The notes: generated by a model from the letters alone, not told the origin. A stretch of DNA of 64,000 nucleotides from Meghimatium bilineatum (GCA_034231615.1 CM067317.1:16940264-17004263); one strand, 5' to 3'. Shown: positions 42,512 to 54,300, numbered from the stretch's first letter. Program-made: numbers and translations.

Positions 42512-43865
42512 AAATTATTTTTGATGGATATAATTAATGATATTACCAAATTGGACTCATTCTAGGTTGATAGGATGTTCTTCAAAATAAGAGGACACTT
42601 TGTATTTCTTCAACAAAAAAACATGCTGATTTGATTAGATCACTTATCAAACCTGATCAAATAATGTCGACTTGATAGTTCTGACTACCTGACCGCTTCA
42701 ATCTAACAACAATAACTTGGTAGATAATATACTTCATATCTCATCAAAAGAGAATAATACATTTTATAACGATAAAACTAATTGCATTTTATAATCAAAT
42801 ATATTGATAGTAGAACGTGAGTCGACATGCGAAACTTACCTTCTGTACTTTGAATTGTATCGCCAAATTATCGTCTTTTATTGAGGTTTTTTTTAATAAT
42901 TGCCGTGTATTAATCGATGTCAGGTACTTAAAGATTGTTTTATCAGTACGGTGAAATCTGTAACAGGACTAATACTTCTCAATCTATGTGGACTACACAG
43001 TTTCTCTGGGGTAGTCTCAAATTGTTCATTACGATTCACACAGTCCCATCAAGGTGTGTTACCTGGATAAAACAACTACTGAAACCTGTCCGGCAGGTTC
43101 CTGGGTTTCGCTCGAACACAGACATGTCCATTATTCTACGTGCTGTATATCGATCAAGACATTTTTACAAACTCCTACACTGTTCAACAAATGCGTAATA
43201 CTTTAAAAATAACCGTGCGCTTAACATACAAGTATTTTGAAATTATTATGAATGTTGTTATTATTTTCATTATGAATGTTATTATTATCATTATGATGTT
43301 GTTATTTTTGTCATTAATGTTATTATTAATGTCATTATTCGTCCAATTTGTCAGAGTTTTGCAAACTTTATTTTTCTGGTGTTTACTTGTCTATCAGGTT
43401 GCTAATTATTTTGTTAAATTTTATTACGCCCAATTTTGCTCATATTGTGATGGTATTTTCGTTTATGTTATTTTGCTTGTCAGTGGTGAAGCCGTTCGCC
43501 TGTTTTCAAGAAGTTATGGGCTCGAAATCCGGCTAGTAACGTCTTATTTAAAAAGTTAATTTTTTTAGTGGTCCGTGTGGATAATGACTTGAAGCTAAGG
43601 AGTTACGTGATATGAGAGGCATTCTGACATGTGCCGTGTCACTTCGTTCAGTGGGAGAAAGTACATATAGGGGAAACCCGAGTACAATGAAGTTTAAATA
43701 TTATAACAATAGGTACAGTATGTCATGTTCATCGACAACGCCTTTCGAACATTGTTTTATACAAGTTCTATTTATGGTTCTACTTGTTCTGTTTGTGTTA
43801 TCAAATAATCTGCACAAATATTCGTGTGACTAGTCTCTCGTGCTGGAGAAAGTTAAAAACATAGA
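42512..43865. other. No gene recognised
   Basis: AT-rich. Bases 43235-43345 are an imperfect ATT/GTT triplet tract. Confidence 0.45.
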
Positions 43866-44441
43866 GGCTATCCATACATTTCGTCAACAATTTAAGACTT
43901 GGGTGTCTAAAAAAGCTTGACAGTTGTTGAGAAGGTTGATAAATGTTGACTTCACCAATAATGTTTTTTTCTTCTTCTTCTGCGTTCGATCTCAAACTCC
44001 TGCAGATTGGCAGGGTGTATTCAGGAGAACGGAATGCTTTGTGTCTGCGCTTTTCGGTCTGATGCATTTGACTTCATCATGGCTTTGGATCACGTTGACA
44101 CTATATGGGATGGGACAGCCAACTGCACACCATAACCTCCTTAGTCACCTCTTACGATGTGCACGGAAGGTAAACAGTGTTCTTTGCTCCCCTCTCAAGT
44201 CCCGGCACTACACGGCTGAATAGTATTTTTAATACTATATTTAAATTTTCTTTTCATATTTGTAAAACTTTGCAGGAAAAACAATTGGTGTTTTTTTGTG
44301 GGTTTTTTTTTGGGGGGGGGGGTTCTGCTTAAATTGTTGGAGGTGTGGTAAAATATTGACATAATAAAGCCTGAATTCTTGACAAGGGGAAGATCAAAAA
44401 ATGGTCTTTAAAAAAATGTTGACGTAATTTATGGACAGTCC
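43866..44441. mobile_element. Inverted-repeat element family M carrying a nested SINE-like copy
   Basis: GGCTATCCATACATTTCGTC at the left and GACGTAATTTATGGACAGTC at the right are inverted. Inner words (TTGACAGTTGTTGAGAAGG, ATTGACATAATAAAGCC, TTCTTGACAAGGGG) match 33850-34417. A family A copy occupies 43969-44218, so the DNA element is older than that insertion. Confidence 0.82.
43969..44218 (-). mobile_element. SINE-like family A, nested in element M
   Basis: (TTC)n, then TGCGTTCGATCTCAAACTCC through to CACTACACGG. The flanks AATAATGTTTTT (43957-43968) and AATAGTATTTTT (44219-44230) match at 10 of 12, a decayed target duplication. The uninterrupted family M copy at 48670-49015 has AATAATGTTTTAATA at this place, which confirms the insertion point. 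Confidence 0.88.
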
Positions 44442-45289
44442 GTTATATTCTGCATTTAATATTTTGCTTTTTTTTTTCTTTATCAAGAACCTGATATGCA
44501 CTGGTAACAATATATGTTTTTCCATGGAAATATGTGTACTTAAAAGAAGTATGTTGCTAATTGTGAGATTGGCCCATGGCAACATTTTCATATTTATTCC
44601 CCATTTCTGTGTCTTCCAATTTATGATTGCATATTATTTTCATATTTCTCTCTTTGGTGAGCAAATGCTATAATTTTATAGTTTATTACGTCCAATCTCC
44701 GGGGTTGCATTTTTAATATGATTGCTGGTCTGAAATGGTGGGTGTCATTTTGATTGCAGATATTTGACATGCAACACGAAATCCATTTTAACGTAGTGGC
44801 AACAAGGGTGTTGTACAAATAATACGATACCGGAAACAACGATTATTTGTGGATATTATGGCGGGAATATCCGCGTTGTACCAAAGAGAATAGTGCAGAT
44901 ATGCCATGTTGGCGTTTTGATGCCAAATTTAACAAAAATACGACGTTTTTAGTTTTTGGGTTACTTTTCTTGAAGTGGCTCGTAGAATCTGCGGTGGTTT
45001 GACAAAATTACAAACACCCACATGTGAGAAAGACAGAACCCTAAGTCAACAGTCCATCACAGCACAATCCTGACCCAATCCAACTGCAACAAAGCAGCAT
45101 TACCAAATGTCATCCAGCTAGTGAAGCTCTCATTTATGAACACAACATTACAACCCCAATCCGCGTATTAGTTCCATGGTTGACTTTCAACTGCCTCCAT
45201 GTAAAATCATACATTAGTAACATTTCTCTATTTTACTCTCTTTCTCTCTCACTCACTCACTCGCTTATTGCACTAAATCTCCGAGTAGA
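44442..45289. other. No gene recognised
   Basis: AT-rich with a T-run/G-run junction just to the left (44305-44322). No motifs. Confidence 0.4.
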
Positions 45290-45422
45290 CTGCTTCTTCA
45301 ACGGGCATTGCAATAAGCCGAAGTCTTAAAGTCTCCTGGGTATGAAAGAAAGCTCAAAAAAACCAACGCACTGACATAGAAAGTAAGAGAAAGTTTCTCG
45401 CAATTCCTGTGGATTCGTGACA
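45290..45422. repeat. Dispersed repeat family D, copy 2
   Basis: TGCTTCTTCAACGGGCATTG, CTCCTGGGTATGAAAGAAAG and TTTCTCGCAATTCCTGTGG correspond in order to 3527-3660. Confidence 0.65.
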
Positions 45423-47120
45423 AATAAACAAATTTCGTAATATTGCTAATAAAAGTTGACTGGTTTTTTTCTATGGTGTTTAGGCTACTAATATTTTATG
45501 TGGATCTTCCTCGGTACCCAAAAATATATTTCCATCTGTTATTATCAACATTCTTATGCAGAACCACATCTCTAGCTTCTATTTTAATACTCATTTTATT
45601 TATTTACATGAATCATTCCGTATGACATGAATCATTTTCATTTTCTACATCTGCTTACAACTTTTTACACAAGAAGAACCCATCGGAAGTTCGCGAATTA
45701 CTAAAAACCAATTCACTCAGTTATGTCAATCAATCTTGTGTGACTATTTTCTTAAACTGACATAGTGTGAACTGATCTGCTTTTCGAACAGTCTATATAT
45801 CATTGTGTGTGTTTGGTTATGGGGCCTATGGTACTGAAAGTGATTATGTATTATAAGTAAACAAACTAGATTCGAAAAATGCAAACGGTCATGATAAAAG
45901 AAAGTCTTGAACTCGCAATGGAAACTAACAAATGCAGCGGCAGCTGAGACAGATGACAACGGAGAAAGAAAGTACACGCAGCCGTGCATCAAGGAGCGGG
46001 ACGATGTTAATACAAGAACTGATAATAAATGAGACCTGTTTGCAGAAATAATTTTTAAAAAGTCAACAGATGTAAAGAATTGGATACATAGTACGCGAAT
46101 TTTCGATATGTAATCAATCCTTCTCACAGAACATGTACTACACTGTCTGCCGAGAGTTTCCCACAAACACTGAACTGGCTAGTTCAAACAATAATCCATA
46201 TGGATAATAAACGTGTTTTTCGTTCATCACATAATGATGATGATGATGATCATTTGTTGCATCCACTTTATGTTATTCAGTTAGAGTTATGTCCTTAATT
46301 ATATGTTCGTATATAATAAGCCTTATTCTGGTCTCAGCAGTCCTTGGACAATTCAGACATGGTATGACCACTATAAATGGTGTATGATCTACCCGTGAGT
46401 TTCTAGTTACTCTCCGCTGTTTCACCGCTACATGTCCCCTCTTTTCACAAGATGTTGCTCCTTTTTTTACTGTATATCGCCATGTAACTCTATTTCATAC
46501 AGTGTCTTCGCAACTGCCATGTTTTGTTTCAAAGGCTTTATGATATCTTTAACGAGTTCTTGTGGCCACCTTGGGAACGTTTGTCCTTCTGCATTTCACC
46601 ATAGAGATCTTTGGTTGACGATAAAAGAAACATAACACTTGTGAGTCCTAGTCCTACCCCTAACTCCGAAAGGCAACAAAGGGTTTCAGTGAATAGATAG
46701 ATAGATATATTCAACACCTGTGAGGTAGACCCTAATGTTCGTTTCTGAATATGCAATCATTTACATCACAATATATGCAATCAACTTCTCACTCTTTGTC
46801 TGCTGTTATCATTACTTACATGTTATTTTATATGTCTTAACTGAAACATAAATTGTATTGTTGAGTTATTAAGCACGTTACCTTGACAATATACTTTTTT
46901 ATTTTGGGGAAATTTTATAAAAGTTGTTAACAATGTGATTTGAAGTTGATCTGCCCACAGTTAATGGGGCAAACATGCGCGGCGGACTCACTGCGCACAT
47001 TTGCCCCAGTCGTTGTCCCTTAATGTTGCATAATATTTAAACTAATATTTTATTGTCACATTATGTTTCTTTTCAGGAATTACAAACGGAAAAATGAGAA
47101 AATGAAGTCGTTGACTACAA
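45423..47120. other. Unassigned; retroelement tail at 46655-46710
   Basis: CTCCGAAAGGCAACAAAGGG followed by (ATAG)n at 46663-46709 resembles the end at 28784-28832 (GTAAGGCAACAAAAG, then GATAGATA), which I read as a retroelement 3' end. (GAT)n lies at 46231-46249. No gene seen. Confidence 0.45.
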
Positions 47121-47124
47121 TTGA

Positions 47125-47665
47125 ATCCGTCGCTGTCATAAATGCACGATCTCCGCCGGTCATATATGCACGATCTTCGCTATTCATAGATACACGATCT
47201 CCGCTATTCATAGATGCAGTCTCCGCTATTCATAGATGCACAATCTCCGCTATTCATATATGCACAATCTCCGTCGGTCATAAATGCACAATCTCTGCTG
47301 GTCATAAGTGCACAATCTCCGCTATTCATAGATGCACGATCTCCGCTATTCATAGATGCAGTCTCCGCTATTCATAGATGCACAATCTCCGCTATTCATA
47401 TATGCACAATCTCCGTCGGTCATAAATGCACAATCTCTGCCGGTCATAAGTGCACAATCTCTGCTATTCATAGATGCACGATCTCCGACAATCATAGATG
47501 CACGATCTCCGCTATTCATAGATGTAGTCTCCGCTATTCATAGATGCACAATCTCCGCTATTCATATATGCCCAATCTCCGTCGGTCATAAATGCACAAT
47601 CTCTGCCGGTCATAAGTGCACAATCTCCGCTATTCATAGATCCACGATCTCCGCCATTAATAAAT
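47125..47665. repeat. Minisatellite, unit 24 bp, about 22 copies, with longer block repeats
   Basis: The unit is like GCACAATCTCCGCTATTCAT plus AGAT, with CGTCGGTCATAAAT and CTGCCGGTCATAAGT variants in fixed order. A block of six units starting GCAGTCTCCGC repeats at about 47217 and 47359 (142 bp), and a related block starts near 47524. The three similar open frames over it are by-products. Confidence 0.93.
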
Positions 47666-47765
47666 GCATGAAAGTCGAAATTATAGCCGAACACTTTATA
47701 AAGCACACCACCACATTGTTATAGTTTCAAAGTAGATCGAAGCATCTCTTTTTATATTAATGCTT

Positions 47766-48041
47766 CACCCGTGTGTTGCCGGGGCCCAAAAGGGGAGCAA
47801 AGAATAGCAACACTGTTTACCTTCCACGCATGTCGTAAAAGGCGACTAAGGAGGTTATAGGATGGAGTTGGCTGTCCCATCCCATATAGGGTCAGTGGCC
47901 CAAAGCCACGCTGAAGTCGGATGTGTCAGGCCGAAAGATATCGCAGCAATGCTGTAAACCATGACACAACGCATTCCGTTCTCCGGACTACATCCTGCTA
48001 ATCTGCAGGAGTTTGAGAATTAACGAAGAAGAAGAAGAAGA
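47766..48041 (+). mobile_element. SINE-like family A, full-length with perfect 12-bp target duplication
   Basis: ATATTAATGCTT lies at 47754-47765 and 48042-48053. The copy runs from CACCCGTGTGTTGCCGGGGC to a GAAGAAGAAGAAGA tail, 276 bp. It is the best reference copy for the family. Confidence 0.93.
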
Positions 48042-48114
48042 ATATTAATGCTTTTATTCATATTTGCTTTTTTAATTTAATTTTTTCGTATTAGAGTTAC
48101 ATAAAGCTACATTA

Positions 48115-48300
48115 GCTTAATGGAGCACTTATGGGAATGCCCCACATTTTGTAAAGCCTGTTTCTAATCAAGAATCCATGCTGAAATCGACTGTGCTGAA
48201 CCTACAAGGCGCACAACGTAACTATGCTCCCTGCGGAAATCACACTAATATCCGTGCTGATTACAATGGAGCGAACTCAAAACAAATAAACAATCAAGAA
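48115..48300. repeat. Dispersed repeat family G
   Basis: GGAGCACTTATGGGAATGCC and TCTAATCAAGAATCCATGCT match 36282-36345 and 24874-24920. The latter half (ATGCTCCCTGCGGAAATCAC) has a distant counterpart at 52085-52130 (TGCGCTCTCCTCGGCAGAAA). Confidence 0.5.
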
Positions 48301-48420
48301 TTAAGTCTATTTGTCAGAATACACTAATAAGTGAAAAGAGCGCATTTTTGCACCCAGCTACCTATGTCAAACATCAATTTTACATTGAACAGTGCAAATT
48401 AAATACAATGATATGTGTCA

Positions 48421-48590
48421 ATCAATCAATAAACCCATAACCCTTCAGGGTCGTAGGGGTACCACATTGGATGCTTCAGCACACAGAGTCCTCCAGCGAA
48501 TTCTATCGTCAGCGATGCGGATGATTGTGGAAATGTCCATTCCTTGATGTTGTCTGTCCATGTCTTTATTTGCTTCTAGTTTAATTTGCT
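48421..48590 (-). mobile_element. Dispersed repeat family F, copy 2
   Basis: ATCAATCAATAAACCCATAA, CAGGGTCGTAGGGGTACCAC, CACAGAGTCCTCCAGCG and GATGTTGTCTGTCCATG match 21909-22110. Confidence 0.65.
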
Positions 48591-48669
48591 TCTTAATGAT
48601 ATGTGTATTGTTCAAAGTAAAACTAAGGTCTAGTCCTTTTTATGTATCTGTTTTAAATATTTACTTAGG

Positions 48670-49015
48670 GTTTAAATCTTTTTATACATTACGTCAAGGA
48701 TTGGGGAGGGGGTCGGAAAAAGTTCGACATAGGGAAGGGAGAGAGATTGACAAAATTTGACGCCAGCAATAATGTTTTAATATTCCAATTAAATTGTTTC
48801 AATTTGAAGGAAAATAAATTATAAACATTTTAAAACAAATGTATTTCTTAGTGATTTTTATGCTTTAAAAAAATGGGGGAGATTTTGTCACAATTAATGA
48901 TGGAAAGGGTGGGGTGTGGTTTCTGAACTCTTGACAGTTATTGACAAGAGGGAGGGGAGAGTTTACACAATTTTAAGGGAAAACAGTTACGTACTTTATG
49001 GGGATAGTCATTTAC
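48670..49015. mobile_element. Inverted-repeat element family M, copy without nested insert
   Basis: TTGACAAAATTTGACGCCAG, ATTCCAATTAAATTG and CTCTTGACAGTTATTGACAA match the other copies. The ends (CATTACGTCAAGG and TTACGTACTTTATGGGGATA) are more worn. Confidence 0.65.
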
Positions 49016-49233
49016 CTAATAAAAGTTGAATTTGTACCCTTGAACCAATCCCCAAAAGTAGGCATATGCTTCAGCACTGATAATCATAAGCTACTATAAT
49101 TATTAGTATTCCCATACGTGCAGGAAGACACTAGGCTAATCTATCAGATGTGTTAACAAGAAGATAATCACATTCCTCAGATATTGGATATTAGTTCTGA
49201 AACCATGAAGTGTTGACTGTAATGTGACAGATG

Positions 49234-49316
49234 TGTTCTTCTTCTTCTTCTGCGTTCGTTCTCAAACTCCTGCAGATTAGCAGGATGTAGTCCGGAAAAC
49301 GGAATGCGTTGTGTCA
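49234..49316 (-). mobile_element. SINE-like family A, strongly 5'-truncated
   Basis: Only the (CTT)n-proximal 80 bases remain, up to GCGTTGTGTCA. Loss from the end opposite the tail is the usual truncation pattern. Confidence 0.82.
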
Positions 49317-50084
49317 AGATGTGTTCTGAAACGCATAAATTTAATTAAACATGGTTTTTGTTTGACATGTTTTCTAAACTTTATCTGGCGTTCTCCACGA
49401 GAGTTATCTCATCTTGTGTTGTGTGTAGGTAGTGTTACCCCAACCCGCTACTTTGCGAATCATGTTCTCTTGGATATCTCACACTTTAACGTGCAGTTTT
49501 ATTTAAGAACAGTTTTATTTAATACTAGGCGCAGTTTTTTGTAAGAAATAATGGTAAGCCGAAATAATAAAATATAAGACTGTTTAAGATATTTGTATTG
49601 TTATTCGCGCAATTTATGTAACGAATAATAAATTAAGTAAATTGTAATCGATCGTGATTTATCAATTTATCTAGGACTAGGACCCTAAAAATTAAATAAA
49701 AGTGAATACTTTACATAGTCTTTAGTGCCCTATCCTGTTGTGGTGCTACAAGAACATGAACGCATAGGACGACTTGTAAGGGTCCTAGCTAGGATATTCA
49801 TCCAGGATCTTTAACCCTGGACAGCAAACTTGAAGTTGAGTACACCTCACTAAAACTAGTAAAACACTAACAACAACAGTAAAAACATTTGCATAAAAGT
49901 AAAAATAGTTACTTGTTAGATTTATTTAGCACTAGAAAAATATTTCATTAATCAACAATGTGCGCTTAGCATTATTAGTTCAATAGCATTTCTTATTACT
50001 TAGGCCTACTTATAACTTAGGCAATTCAGAAGATCCCTGAGGGGATCTACTAGTCTTGAGTAACCTCCAATTGATATTCATAAT
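49317..50084. other. No gene recognised
   Basis: AT-rich, no repeats identified. Confidence 0.4.
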
Positions 50085-50345
50085 CATTTCTCAGCAGCAT
50101 CCGCTGCAAATGCAAAACCTGTGCCTATGAGACCCAGTCTGTCACATTTCCTAAAGCCACCTTCACCATTGAGGAGAGCTTCAGGTGTGTGTCTCGTATG
50201 TCGTCTATGCCATCATATGCAAACGCTGCGCATGGCATATATAAATGAAACTGAAAGGAGGCTCGCAGACCGATTCTGTGAACATCTGCAGTATAGCTTA
50301 AAAAAGTTATCCTGTAGACATCCACTTCAATGGCATGGGCCATTT
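50085..50345 (+). pseudogene. GIY-YIG domain remnant of a retroelement
   Basis: Across two frames one reads CKTCAYETQSVTFPK, then FTIEESFRCVS, then MAYINETERRLADRFCEHLQ (50235-50295). The last corresponds to the LYIGETxRRLxDRFxEHL signature found after a cysteine cluster in GIY-YIG-ending retroelements such as Penelope-like ones. Frameshifts make it non-functional. Confidence 0.65.
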
Positions 50346-50589
50346 TGATCGAAACATCGATTTGTATGTATTTAGTGATTAGCAAAACTCCATTACCCTG
50401 TTCCTGGATTTACTTTATATATGCAGGCGTATAAGAATCATTGCTTTCAATAGTGAAATGATGAAAACTAGCATGGTTTGGACAAGATTCCTAGTAAAAA
50501 ATATACTGAAGGGAATCACAGGAGGAGAGAAGCAAATAGAGAAATGGACAGGACAAGATTTGATACTGTTTCCGTTTTATATTGTTGCT

Positions 50590-50835
50590 AGCAGTTACTT
50601 CAAGTTTTGGCCAGCTGATTTGCTATCTCATTTCCATCCATTTCTGAATGAGCTGGAAGCCATTGGATAATTACTTCTTTTGCTTTGTTATTTTGTAGAA
50701 ATAGAAGTGATTTCAGTGCATTCATGTAGAATATGTTTGGGTTCTGGAGCGCTTGCAAAGCAGATTTGCTTCAGTCAGAGTCACTATCTTGGCTTCCTCC
50801 AGATGGGTTAATCCAAGCAACAAAATTATATAAAG
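50590..50835 (-). pseudogene. RNase H fragment of an I-like retroelement
   Basis: On the minus strand an IQWLPAHSEMDGNEIADQLA-like frame (50595-50670) matches the WIPSHCGIPGNEKADQLA region at 41510-41580. The sequence to 50830 follows the same order as that element (SVLQALQNP, then a LTEANL-like stretch). Confidence 0.7.
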
Positions 50836-50854
50836 CTTGATAGTGAGTCTTCGT

Positions 50855-51105
50855 ATGAGTTTATTCTCAAGCTTCTGCTGGTTACCAAATTGTAATCTGG
50901 AGAATGTAATATGCTATGTGATGCTTACAGCTTGGCTATGATGTCTCTTCTTTTCAGTAAAACGACTTTATGACTCACAGACATCATGACATTTTTTGTC
51001 ACTTTAATGTTTTGGATGGGACAACCAATTCCATCCCCAACCCTACCTAGGTGCCATTTATAATATGCATAGCAGATCACAGTGGCTATTCTTTGCTTCA
51101 TTTTC
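50855..51105 (-). mobile_element. Old SINE-like family A copy just upstream of ORC5
   Basis: TTTATTCTCAAGCTTCTGCT, AATCTGGAGAATGTAATATG and GGATGGGACAACCAATTCCA follow the family order with many changes. It ends about 175 bases before the ORC5 start codon, so it lies in the region expected to hold the promoter. Confidence 0.75.
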
Positions 51106-51279
51106 CACATGGGTGAGTGATGAATGATTTATGTTTGCTATTCTATACATTTTCGATGACCTAGTAGTAAATATGTTTTATTATTTTTATTTTTGCTATT
51201 GTAAAACTGCTTTTTATACATATTTCTGTAGTTGCACCATTGACCTGCAGTGAAAGTTAATTTTCAAGAGGCAGTAAAA

Positions 51280-51372
51280 ATGGCTGAGTTACAGGAAGAA
51301 GACTACACATTGTGCTCACAAGTCTTATGCAGACAAGAACAGATTAAAACATTATTGTCTTTATTCGGTCAT
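51280..51372 (+). CDS. ORC5: ORC5 exon 1 (start codon)
   Basis: ATG is at 51280-51282, and the exon ends TTCGGTCAT before the donor GTATGT. Its 31 codons ([10 protein letters not shown]... LLSLFGH) match the start of ORC5 proteins, where a short acidic leader is followed by a CRE/QxQ..LxSLFG pattern. No other ATG in this frame fits better. The upstream 180 bases hold no clear core promoter motif. Confidence 0.93.
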
Positions 51373-54300
51373 GTATGTAGCTGTTTAAAATTTCTATTTT
51401 TATCTTGTTGGTTTATTAATGTTGATCAAAATACTATAAATGACAACAAAAAAACATCTCCAACCCTGTGCTACCAATGTCATACATGGTCCTTAACAAC
51501 AAAACATTAGAGACAACTGGTTACAACAGAGATGAGATGTCTGAGAAAAGCCACAGGAGTGATCAGAAGACACAGAATTAGAAACGAGGTCATAAGAGAA
51601 AGAGTGGGTGTCATATCAATTCTACAATACATACAAAACCAACAGATACAATGGTTTGGTCATCTGGAAAGAATGCCGTGTGATTCATTAGTTTATAAAG
51701 CATGTATGAAGAGAGGAGAAGCAGAAAGAAGAGCCAGGGGTAGACCTAGAGTACGCTGGATCGACAACATCAAAGAGACATTACACGAACACCAAATAAC
51801 ATTATCTGAAGCTGCCAGAAAAGCGAGAACAAGAACATTGTATCTCCCTCGACACCCGTAAAGGGTAAAAGAGGAAGGAAAGAAGAAGGTTTATATTACT
51901 TTGGATGTGTTTTGTTTGAATCATCAGAACTAGTCTTGTTTTAATAGTTTGTTATGTATTTTCTACTATTGATCATGCACTCAGAGTACAGGTTAACTTG
52001 AATGTTGATAATTAAATATGGTAATGCATGCTGAAAATGGATGTGCTGGGCTGGAAGGACCAACATAACCTAGCTCTGCTGTGAAACTGGCAGCACAACA
52101 TACTTTGCGCTCTCCTCGGCAGAAAATCACACAAACTCTCGTGTTGGTTAGCAGAGAGCGAACGTAGATGAAAGGAAAAATAATCTTGCAGAATAGGGTT
52201 AAAATCAGCATCTTTGCTCTTGGGGTGTCCATGTGTGCTCAGTCCTTTTAGGTTACATGAGTGACTATTTCAGTATACTTTTACAGTAGCTTCAGCCATG
52301 TTTCTGAATTTTCCACCAACAGTAAAATAGAAAAATAGTTATAGCTAACACATAACATACACAGATAAGCAGTTCTTCTTCTGCGTTCGTTCTCAAACTC
52401 CTGCATATTAGCAGGAAGTAGTCCGGAGAATGGAATGCGTTGTGTCATGGTTTACAGCATTGCTGTGATATCTGCGCCTTTCGGCCTGACACATCCGACT
52501 TCAGCATGGCTTTGGGTCACTGACCCTATATGGGATGGGACAGCCAACTCCATCCCATAACGTCCTTAGTCGTCTTTTACGACATGTGTGGAAGGTAAAC
52601 AGTGTTGCTATTCTTTTCTCCCCTTTCAGGCCCTGGCAACTCACGGGCGAAGCAGTTCTAGTTCATTATATTTGAAATTGTAAATACAAGAAAACAGCGT
52701 GTTACTTTCTGCAAGGCACCTCTTGAAAGAACCAGCACATTTAAATATTTGGGAGTGCTTTTTGAAAGAAATATGGGTTTCAAAGAAAATGTTGATCACA
52801 GTTTAAGGGCAAGAAAGAAGAAACATGATGTATGTGTCATGCTGAAAGGCATAGATATAGAAGCCAAAATGTAAATCATGACATGAAGCAAAGCATTCTG
52901 CTCTATGGACTACACCCTGCTAACCTGCAGGAGTTTGACAACCAAAGCAGGAGAGGGTAAGAAAATATCTAACAGCAATGAAAGTTATGACTCCTGGCCA
53001 GTGCGAACAGATGCTATTTCTTGTCTACCAAGACTTGTTTCTCTATTAGAGTATCCACTGACAATGATGGTTAAAATCTAGATATTTCTTCTGTTTTCTC
53101 TCTAATAATCAACACAGATTTTATTATAATTTCGGCTGTAGAGCATAAGTCATTGTGCTACCATTTGTTTTGTGTCATGTAGGACTAGAACATTTGATTT
53201 CAGCATGCTTTTAATTTTGGTGAGCTTCCCTAGCCTGTTACAGCCTATCTGTCAGCAGGTGTAAAATGTATATACTTTACTCCATGACAGTTTATCCCCC
53301 ACTGTGTCCTTGGACTTTACAAGCCAACATATGTCTCTGGGTAGCAGTCTCCAAAGAGGCTGTAGGCAGGGATTTGGATTTTGATACTTCTCCAGAAACT
53401 TTCTCAGTACTCTTGCTTTTGTGAGCTTTTCGCCATGACAATCTGGCAGCCCAGGCCAGCAGTAGGCTTACACTGTGCTGTTACAGTGTTCTATCTGCAG
53501 GAACTGAAAGGTGCTATTCACAGGTATTGTTTCTCTTATGCAGTCGTCATTCCATCTCAATCCCCACTACCTAGATACAATCCATAAAGAGTTAGTCTGA
53601 TTGTTTCCATGGTTCACCAGGAAGTGCTTTTAGAATTTTTGGTTATCTGCTAACCCTGAAATTGCATGAGAGCAATGCAAATCCCTTTGCACCCCAAATT
53701 TAGAATGAGGCGGCATACATAATGGTATATTTCTTCTAAATACACACAAAAAACCTCTTAAAGCATTGCATACAGTTGAGATTTGAAGTTTTCTGGGTAT
53801 GAAACAAAAGCTCTGGAGACCACAAAAACATTCTTCCTTTGTATATAAATATGAGCTTCGTCACTTGAAATTCCTTTAGGTTAAAACAGATCGTGTAAAC
53901 TTTATTAATTAATTACATGCTAACATAACACTGAACTTGACAGATTGTTATGAATTTTTTTTTAAAATAGAAGCAAAACATGACTCCGGGTTCTTTATTT
54001 ATATATGGACATACTGGTACTGGGAAATCACTTGTACTACAGACAGTACTGACACACCACAAGGTTTGTATTATTTTATGTTGTTGCTTTTCACTATTTT
54101 CTTTCTTGGGACATCTTGTGCTGCATATATTTTGTAGTTATTTTGTCATTGTGTTTTTGAAAATATCCTATTCTTTTTTTTGATGTTCTAAATTTCTTTT
54201 GGTAGTCTTTGAAAAATTTGAGTCATTTCTTTATATAGTTTATAATTTTTGTTGATTTTGTCTAGAGCTTTCAAGTTTAGAAACTTTTTATCTACCATTA

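Noticed and set aside
42501-42549. Start of the 477-codon retroelement frame at 42549
   Set aside because: The target duplication ends the element at 42500. The first codons of the longer frame come from flanking DNA by chance.
47063-47724. Three overlapping similar frames of 104-122 codons
   Set aside because: They are the same 24-bp repeat in shifting frames, with no gene features.
54064-54183. Extension of the ORC5 Walker A frame past 54063
   Set aside because: It is an open run into the intron. A donor (AAG|GTTTGT) and resumption of homology at 55721 in phase 0 show splicing.
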